DNA from: Bacteroidales bacterium
GTDB lineage: Bacteria > Bacteroidota > Bacteroidia > Bacteroidales > Paludibacteraceae
NCBI GenBank assembly: GCA_004557405.1
Contig: SFDZ01000002.1
Span: 1 to 64,000, forward strand
Direction: 5' to 3'
DNA length: 64,000 bases
The notes under the pieces are model-generated. The model worked only from the letters and a program-made list of their open reading frames with translations, had not been told where the DNA came from and did not search any database. Positions 58,638 to 64,000 of this stretch are shown here, piece after piece. A program made the position numbers and the translations under genes. How positions within the stretch are numbered: position 1 is the first letter of the stretch; each line of letters starts with the position of its first letter.

Positions 58638-59432
58638 ATGAAACAATACCTCGATTTGATTCGCCGCGTGCTCGACGAAGGTGTCGAAAAACATGACCGC
58701 ACCGGCACCGGTACCCGCAGCGTGTTTGGCCACCAAATGCGTTTCAATTTGGCCGACGGATTCCCGTTGCTCACCACCAAAAAACTGCATCTCAAGTCCA
58801 TTATCTACGAATTGCTTTGGTTTCTGCAAGGCGACACCAACGTAAAATATCTGCAAGAACACGGCGTACGCATCTGGAACGAATGGGCCGATGCCAACGG
58901 CGAACTTGGTCCCGTTTATGGTCATCAGTGGCGCTCGTGGCCCGACTACAACGGCGGCACCATCGACCAAATAAGCAATGTGGTGGAGATGATACGCCAC
59001 AATCCCGACTCGCGCCGACTGATAGTGAGCGCTTGGAACGTGGCCGAAGTCGAAAAAATGGCCTTGCCGCCGTGCCACACACTGTTTCAGTTCTATGTGG
59101 CCGACGGACGACTCAGCCTGCAACTCTACCAACGCAGTGCCGACATCTTTCTCGGCGTGCCGTTCAACATCGCATCGTATGCGTTGCTGCTGCAGATGAT
59201 GGCGCAGGTTACAGGCCTGCAAGCCGGCGATTTCGTACACACGCTCGGCGATGCTCACATCTACCTCAACCACCTCGAACAGGTGCAACTGCAACTCACC
59301 CGCGAGCCGCGCCCGCTGCCACACATGCACATCAATCCCGATGTAAAATCGATTTTCGATTTCGACTACAACGATTTTGAACTGACCGATTACGACCCGC
59401 ACCCGCACATCGCAGGCGTGGTGGCCGTCTAA
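58638..59432 (+). CDS. thyA: Thymidylate synthase
   Basis: 264 residues, the E. coli length. The catalytic Cys is at 146 (L-P-P-C-H-T-L-F-Q-F). Folate and dUMP residues are seen in D-R-T-G-T-G-T, Q-R-S-A-D-I-F-L-G-V-P-F-N and the tail I-A-G-V-V-A-V. It methylates dUMP using methylene-tetrahydrofolate and releases dihydrofolate, so a DHFR is needed. The usual downstream folA is absent; coaX follows after 18 bases. Confidence 0.97.
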   Translation: MKQYLDLIRRVLDEGVEKHDRTGTGTRSVFGHQMRFNLADGFPLLTTKKLHLKSIIYELLWFLQGDTNVKYLQEHGVRIWNEWADANGELGPVYGHQWRSWPDYNGGTIDQISNVVEMIRHNPDSRRLIVSAWNVAEVEKMALPPCHTLFQFYVADGRLSLQLYQRSADIFLGVPFNIASYALLLQMMAQVTGLQAGDFVHTLGDAHIYLNHLEQVQLQLTREPRPLPHMHINPDVKSIFDFDYNDFELTDYDPHPHIAGVVAV

Positions 59433-59450
59433 AAATTGTGGTAAATAACT

Positions 59451-60179
59451 ATGAATTTAGTCATAGACAGAGGAAATACGCGCACCAAATTTGCATTGTT
59501 CGACCATCGACGGTTAGTGGCGATTCGCACCTGCGATTGCATCACCGATGAATTTCTGCAAAACCTCGTCGCACACACCAATATCGATGCCTCCATCTAT
59601 TGCAGTGTGGCCGGCGACGCTGCCGATGCTACCGTTATGCCGCTGTTGCACAAGCAGTTACCGAATCTGATGACAATGCCGTACAATTTGCACTTTCCCA
59701 TCACGTTCGATTACAAATTGCACGAACTTGGCGCCGACCGCATTGCTGCAGCCGTCGGAGCGCGCGCCTTGGTGCCCGAAGGCGCACTGTTTGTGGTCGA
59801 TGCCGGCACTTGCGTAACCTACGATTTTGTGTCGGCCGACAATCGTTTCGAATGTGGCAACATCGCGCCCGGATACGAGTTGCGCTTGCGCGCCATGCAC
59901 GAGTTCACCGGCAAACTGCCACTGCCTGAACCAACCGAGCCAACAACCTTTATGGCACAATCGACCGAAGACGCTATGCGATCCGGCGCTTTCTACGGAT
60001 TGTTATTCGAAATCGAAGGCTATTTGGAGCATTTTCGACAAAAAAACAGCCCTTATCAATTAGTTTTAACAGGTGGAACCGCAAGACTCTTGCAAAATCA
60101 AATAAAAAATTGTACATTTGCCGAGCCAAATTTAGTGCTCATCGGATTGAATGAAATTATTATACAAAATAGCAAATAA
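59451..60179 (+). CDS. coaX: Type III pantothenate kinase
   Basis: 242 residues. It has the ASKHA-fold phosphate motifs M-N-L-V-I-D-R-G-N-T-R-T-K at the start, E-L-G-A-D-R-I-A-A in the middle and V-V-D-A-G-T-C-V-T-Y-D-F, plus T-G-G-T-A near the end. It phosphorylates pantothenate, the first CoA step, and is not inhibited by CoA like type I enzymes. Its last 29 bases overlap the start of the next gene in another frame. Confidence 0.95.
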   Translation: MNLVIDRGNTRTKFALFDHRRLVAIRTCDCITDEFLQNLVAHTNIDASIYCSVAGDAADATVMPLLHKQLPNLMTMPYNLHFPITFDYKLHELGADRIAAAVGARALVPEGALFVVDAGTCVTYDFVSADNRFECGNIAPGYELRLRAMHEFTGKLPLPEPTEPTTFMAQSTEDAMRSGAFYGLLFEIEGYLEHFRQKNSPYQLVLTGGTARLLQNQIKNCTFAEPNLVLIGLNEIIIQNSK

Positions 60180-61440
60180 AGCCTGCTGTAGGACATTTTG
60201 CGTGTTGTTCATGGTGGCGTTGTGCTGTGTGCCGTTGCACCTGATGGCGCAAAATAATGTCAATTCGCCCTATACACGCTACGGCTACGGACGGTTGCAG
60301 GACATTGGTTTCTCTCGCAGCCAATCGATGGGCGGCGCTGCGTATGCGTTGCGCACACGCACCAGCATGAATCCTGCCAATCCCGCATCGAACAGCAGTA
60401 TCGACAGCACAAGTTTCTTGTTCGAATTTGGGGCTTCGGCACTGCTCACATCGTATGCCTCCGGCGACGAACAAGCCACAACTTTCACCGGCAACCTCGA
60501 ATATCTGGCCTTTCAGTTGCCCATCACACGCTGGATGGGACTCAGTGTAGGCGTGCTGCCTTACTCGTTTGTCGGCTACAACTACGGCTTCACCGATTCC
60601 ACCTCGACTGCCGTAACACAAACGCACACGTTTCGTGGCAGCGGCGGTATCAACCAGGTGTATATCGGTTTGGCCGGCACCATCTGGAAACGTTTTTCGC
60701 TCGGCGTCAATGTCTATTATATGTTTGGCTCTATCGAAAATACACGCCTGTTGACAGTGTCGGTGCCAAATGTGTCAACTGTCTATCCCACAACACAATA
60801 CACCACCACACGCGTACAAAATGTTAATTTGCGATACGGTTTTCAATATCACGAAACCATCGGTCGGCACAATTTTTGCTTAGGATTTGTGTACGACCAT
60901 ATCTCAAAACTATATGGTACATACGAAATGCAAACGGTCGGCGCCGATACCATCTCGGCCAACACCTCCGAATTGTTCGATTTGCCTTCGCTGTATGGGG
61001 CAGGCGTGTCCTATACATACGACAACAAACTGACAATCGCATTCGACTATACGCTGCAGGAATTTGCCAAAGCACGCTATTACGGCAAAACCGACTCGTT
61101 GGTCAATCGACAAAAATTCTCGCTGGGTGCCGAATACATCTACCGACCCTATGGTAACCGATACGTTGACCGCATGCGGTGGCGATTGGGCGCAAGTTAT
61201 GCCAACTCGTATTTCAAACTCTACGATGCCGCACAACAACAGTACGTCGGCACACGCGACATCAGCATAACGTGCGGCGTCGGATTCCCGCTGCGAACGA
61301 CCAAAACCATGGTCAATATCAACTTGGAATACGGAAATATTGGCGTGGCACTGAAAAATAAATTGCAAGAAAATTATTTCAAAATAGGTATTAATTTAAC
61401 ACTGAATGAAATGTGGTTCTTCAAACAACGCATTCAGTAA
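60151..61440 (+). CDS. Outer-membrane barrel protein (FadL/OmpP1-like)
   Basis: 429 residues from an ATG inside coaX. A signal peptide ends at L-M-A-Q (about 33), followed by N-S-P-Y-T-R-Y-G-Y-G-R-L and S-M-G-G-A-A-Y-A-L-R. That Gly-rich element and the long run of amphipathic strands ending in F-K-I-G-I-N-L-T-L recall FadL-like barrels found upstream of lptC in Bacteroidales. A role in envelope lipid handling is plausible from position only. The TPR gene follows after 27 bases. Confidence 0.7.
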   Translation: MKLLYKIANKACCRTFCVLFMVALCCVPLHLMAQNNVNSPYTRYGYGRLQDIGFSRSQSMGGAAYALRTRTSMNPANPASNSSIDSTSFLFEFGASALLTSYASGDEQATTFTGNLEYLAFQLPITRWMGLSVGVLPYSFVGYNYGFTDSTSTAVTQTHTFRGSGGINQVYIGLAGTIWKRFSLGVNVYYMFGSIENTRLLTVSVPNVSTVYPTTQYTTTRVQNVNLRYGFQYHETIGRHNFCLGFVYDHISKLYGTYEMQTVGADTISANTSELFDLPSLYGAGVSYTYDNKLTIAFDYTLQEFAKARYYGKTDSLVNRQKFSLGAEYIYRPYGNRYVDRMRWRLGASYANSYFKLYDAAQQQYVGTRDISITCGVGFPLRTTKTMVNINLEYGNIGVALKNKLQENYFKIGINLTLNEMWFFKQRIQ

Positions 61441-61467
61441 AATCAACCAACAAAAAGGAAAAAGATT

Positions 61468-62898
61468 ATGATGAAAAGAAATGTAATGTTGCTGCTGAGC
61501 GCACTGATTGCTTTCAGTGCCGTTGCCCAAAAACAAGGGGCATTCAAAGCCGAAAAACAGAAGAAAGCCGATATCGGCATCGAGAAAAAAGCCGAAGTCG
61601 CCGCTAAACCGGTGGCTAAAACCGTTGCCGAACCTGTGGCTAAACCGCAGCCGGCACCGCTGACGCCCGAATGCAATGCCAATATCAGCCTGTTTGCCGA
61701 AGCCGCCAAACAGAAAAACTACGCCGACGCTCTGACACCGTGGGAAAGCGCTTTCGCCAACTGCAAAGGCACACACCGCGCCATCTACACCTACGGCGTC
61801 AAAATTGTCGATTGGCAAATCTCGCAGGAAAAAGACCCCGCCGTACGCGAACAGTTGATAGATAAATTGATGGCTGTGTACGATGAACAAATTCTCTATT
61901 TCGGCGACGACACCAAACAACCGCGCGCCTATCTGTTGGGCATGAAGGCTTACTATCTGTTGCAATACCGCCCGACCGAAAAACAGACTGCTTACGAGTG
62001 GTTGAGCGAAAGCGTACATACACTTGGCAAAAAAGCACAACCTGCTTTCTTTCAGCAATTTATATCGACATCGTATGAACTCTACAAAGCCGATAATACG
62101 TTGGCTACGCAATTCATCAACGACTATGTTTATGCCAACGACATCGTCGAGAAAAATGCCGCTGACCAATCGCTGAAAAATGCTGCCGTTTATGCTAAAA
62201 TAGACCCCGTGATAGACCAAGTGTTTGCCTTGTCGGGAGCAGCGGACTGCGAACAGATGGATAAAATCTATGCCGCCCAAGTCGAAAACCGCAAAGCCGA
62301 TTACGAATTTCTGACGGCCACCACACGGCTCTATCGTCAGGTGAACTGCCGCGAATCCGAAGTCTATTTCAAGGCCGCAGAATATGCACACAGCATCAAG
62401 CCCACAGCCGAATCGGCCGCCGGATGCGCTGCTATGTCGTACAAAAAAGGTGATTATGCCAAAGCCATCGACTACTATTTGGAGTCGGTGTCGATGCAGG
62501 AAAATGCCGAAGAAATAGCCGACAATTATTTGAAAATTGCACAGATTTACAACGCCAATCTGAACAATTTTGTGAAAGCACGCGAATATGCACGCAAATC
62601 GCTCGAGGCCAACCCGAACCAAGGCGCACCCTATTTGCTGATAGGCCTGATGTATGCCAACACACGCGGCATTTACGACTCGGCTGCACTGAACAAAACG
62701 GTTTATTGGGTCGCTGTCGATAAATTCATCAAAGCAAAACAGGTTGAACCCGCTTTGGAGGAGAAAGCCAACGAACTGATTCGCTCGTATGCACCGCATT
62801 TCCCAAGCAAAGAGGAAATTTTCTTCGAACCCGACTTGGAAGACGGCAAAGCCTTTACCGTTGGCGGTTGGATTGGCGAAACGACCATTTGCCGATAA
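61468..62898 (+). CDS. Exported TPR protein
   Basis: 476 residues. A signal peptide (M-M-K-R-N-V-M-L-L-L and F-S-A-V-A-Q) precedes a Lys/Ala/Pro linker (about 25-65). The rest is alpha-helical with TPR features: A-K-Q-K-N-Y-A-D-A-L-T-P-W near 80, G-D-Y-A-K-A-I-D-Y-Y near 330 and A-R-K-S-L-E-A-N-P-N-Q-G-A-P-Y-L-L-I-G near 375. It probably acts as a periplasmic scaffold. A purine-rich stretch (aaaaggaaaaag) lies before the ATG. lptC begins 6 bases after the stop. Confidence 0.78.
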   Translation: MMKRNVMLLLSALIAFSAVAQKQGAFKAEKQKKADIGIEKKAEVAAKPVAKTVAEPVAKPQPAPLTPECNANISLFAEAAKQKNYADALTPWESAFANCKGTHRAIYTYGVKIVDWQISQEKDPAVREQLIDKLMAVYDEQILYFGDDTKQPRAYLLGMKAYYLLQYRPTEKQTAYEWLSESVHTLGKKAQPAFFQQFISTSYELYKADNTLATQFINDYVYANDIVEKNAADQSLKNAAVYAKIDPVIDQVFALSGAADCEQMDKIYAAQVENRKADYEFLTATTRLYRQVNCRESEVYFKAAEYAHSIKPTAESAAGCAAMSYKKGDYAKAIDYYLESVSMQENAEEIADNYLKIAQIYNANLNNFVKAREYARKSLEANPNQGAPYLLIGLMYANTRGIYDSAALNKTVYWVAVDKFIKAKQVEPALEEKANELIRSYAPHFPSKEEIFFEPDLEDGKAFTVGGWIGETTICR

Positions 62899-62904
62899 CG
62901 TAAA

Positions 62905-63498
62905 GTGAAATCCGAATTGAACAATCACTTTAGAACAAAACACAGTGTAACAACTATTCTCGGAATGGTTGTTATGCTGTTTTTGTGCATCGCTTGCGGC
63001 GGCAATCAAAAACCCGAAGTTTCCAACGAAATCGTCGATAACCGCGGCGAAACACCACGCCTGCGCGTCAACGAGATAACGACGCTCATTTCCGATTCGG
63101 GCATCACGCGCTATCGCATCACGGCGCCCAAGTGGTTGGTGTTCGACAAGGCCGAAGAACCTTATTGGGATTTCCCCGAAGGCCTGCACCTCGAATCGTT
63201 CGACGAACAATTTCACATCGAAGCCGAAGTCGATTGCCGGCGAGCACGCTATTACGAACAGCGCAAATTGTGGCAGTTGGATGACAGCGTGCGTGCCATG
63301 AATTTCCAAGGCAACAGGTTTGCTACGCAACAACTTTTTTGGGATCAAAATACCGAACGCATCTATTCCGATTCGACAATCATTATTCACCAAAGCGACA
63401 AACAAATTATCGGCGAAGGTTTCGAATCGAACCAATCGATGACACGCTATACCATTCGCAAAACGCGCGGCATCATTCCCATAGACCCAAACGAATAA
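62905..63498 (+). CDS. lptC: LPS export protein LptC, lipoprotein-like
   Basis: 197 residues if started at GTG 62905; an ATG at 62965 would leave only 10 residues before a lipobox-like C-I-A-C (Cys 31), so the GTG start is preferred. The LptC fold is suggested by T-P-R-L-R-V-N-E-I-T-T-L-I-S-D-S-G-I-T-R-Y-R-I-T, W-L-V-F-D-K, and repeated Y-S-D-S-T/E-G-x-G-F strands. It passes LPS from LptBFG to LptA in the periplasm. Other lpt genes are not in the window. Confidence 0.85.
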   Translation: MKSELNNHFRTKHSVTTILGMVVMLFLCIACGGNQKPEVSNEIVDNRGETPRLRVNEITTLISDSGITRYRITAPKWLVFDKAEEPYWDFPEGLHLESFDEQFHIEAEVDCRRARYYEQRKLWQLDDSVRAMNFQGNRFATQQLFWDQNTERIYSDSTIIIHQSDKQIIGEGFESNQSMTRYTIRKTRGIIPIDPNE

Positions 63499-63501
63499 TG
63501 T

Positions 63502-64000
63502 ATGAACAGTGATTTTTCTGTGGTTGTAATTATCATCGTTTCGCTGATTTTCTCGGCCTTCTTCTCGGGCATGGAAATCGCATTTCTGTCGTCGAACCAA
63601 CTGCGTTTCGAACTCGAAAAGAAAAAACGCAGTCTGACGTCGCGCATCCTCAACATATTCTACAACGACCCTGAACAATACATCTCGACACTGTTGGTGG
63701 GCAACAACATCGCGTTGGTCATCTATGGCATCAAAATGGCCGAATTGCTCTCGCCCGTGTTCGAACAATGGGTACACAACGACATGTTAGTCAATGTGTT
63801 GCAAACAATTGCGGCCACCATCATTGTGCTGATAACAGGCGAATTTTTGCCCAAAACCATCTTTCGCGTCAATCCGAATTTGTGGCTGCAGATTTTTGCA
63901 CCATTCCTCTGGCTGTGCTATGTGGTGATGTATCCGGTGGCGCGCTTCACCACATTGCTGTCGGTAGGCTTGCTGCGACTGTTTCGGGTCAAAATCGACC
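63502..64000 (+). CDS. CNNM/CorC-type transporter (HlyC family), 5' part, cut by window end
   Basis: The ATG at 63502 lies 3 bases after the lptC stop and the frame stays open to the window edge (166 codons). A first membrane helix (V-V-V-I-I-I-V-S-L-I-F-S-A-F-F-S-G-M-E-I-A-F) carries the DUF21/CNNM signature. Then S-T-L-L-V-G-N-N-I-A-L-V and I-T-G-E-F-L-P-K-T follow, the family core. CBS and CorC domains would lie beyond the window. The family moves Mg2+/Co2+ or acts as an ion-linked regulator. Confidence 0.88.
   Translation, partial: MNSDFSVVVIIIVSLIFSAFFSGMEIAFLSSNQLRFELEKKKRSLTSRILNIFYNDPEQYISTLLVGNNIALVIYGIKMAELLSPVFEQWVHNDMLVNVLQTIAATIIVLITGEFLPKTIFRVNPNLWLQIFAPFLWLCYVVMYPVARFTTLLSVGLLRLFRVKID

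Noticed and set aside
61396..63777. About 790-codon antisense open frame spanning the TPR, lptC and CNNM genes
   Set aside because: Crosses three recognised genes and reads as Phe/Val/Arg/Gly-rich nonsense; it has no promoter box or domain.

Overview
The window is a contiguous piece of a Bacteroidales (Bacteroidota) chromosome. Four things point there. First, many genes are preceded by the TAnnTTTG (-7) promoter box of this phylum and lack clear Shine-Dalgarno sites. Second, several gene orders and families are typical of the phylum: DUF4271-hemD-rnpA-yidD, a FeoA-FeoB fusion, a DUF4954 protein, DUF4783 next to nadC, and a radical SAM/lipoprotein system. Third, there are TonB-dependent receptor and outer-membrane beta-barrel genes. 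Fourth, type IX secretion (T9SS) is represented by a PorE-like OmpA lipoprotein and by an amylase with a T9SS-type C-terminal domain. The species is not identifiable from what I can see; a T9SS-bearing Bacteroidales lineage fits best.

Layout. 1-1.6 kb is a scarred accessory edge: a WG-repeat protein tail, a 5'-truncated AAA+ ATPase, two decayed genes of probable phage origin, and a tandem tRNA-Lys pair with a third, 3'-only copy that looks like an attachment-site remnant. 1.7-18 kb is mostly housekeeping: a FISUMP lipoprotein, ettA, korAB, cca, folB, tig, nadC, DUF4783, rlmH, a very large orphan sensor kinase, a small beta-barrel, dgt and a 39-residue conserved-looking small protein. 18-26.6 kb carries pepD and then a divergent locus: an exported endonuclease/exonuclease/phosphatase-family enzyme, a TonB-dependent receptor, and two lipoproteins with DUF5689/OB-fold-like domains. 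This is a candidate nucleic-acid (or phosphoester) capture system.

26.9-39.4 kb holds hisS, DUF4954, recF, an aspartate-type aminotransferase, the feo locus, an ABC-F ATPase and DUF4271-hemD-rnpA-yidD. 39.4-48.9 kb holds a secreted modular GH13 amylase, a phytoene-desaturase-like oxidoreductase, aroK (overlapping an SRPBCC gene), dapL, hemW and a DUF389 membrane protein. 48.9-52.5 kb holds a small lipoprotein and an operon of beta-barrel, S41 peptidase and M48 peptidase.

52.7-58.6 kb is a tight five-gene operon: a metallophosphoesterase/PQQ-propeller fusion, two paralogous lipoproteins, a radical SAM/SPASM enzyme and the PorE-like gene. The last two junctions are ATGA overlaps. 58.6-64 kb is thyA, coaX, an outer-membrane barrel, a TPR protein, lptC and the start of a CNNM-type transporter.

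The most interesting systems are the radical SAM/lipoprotein/PorE operon and the nuclease/TonB receptor/OB-fold lipoprotein locus. Assignments rest on reading motifs and lengths; no database search was possible.
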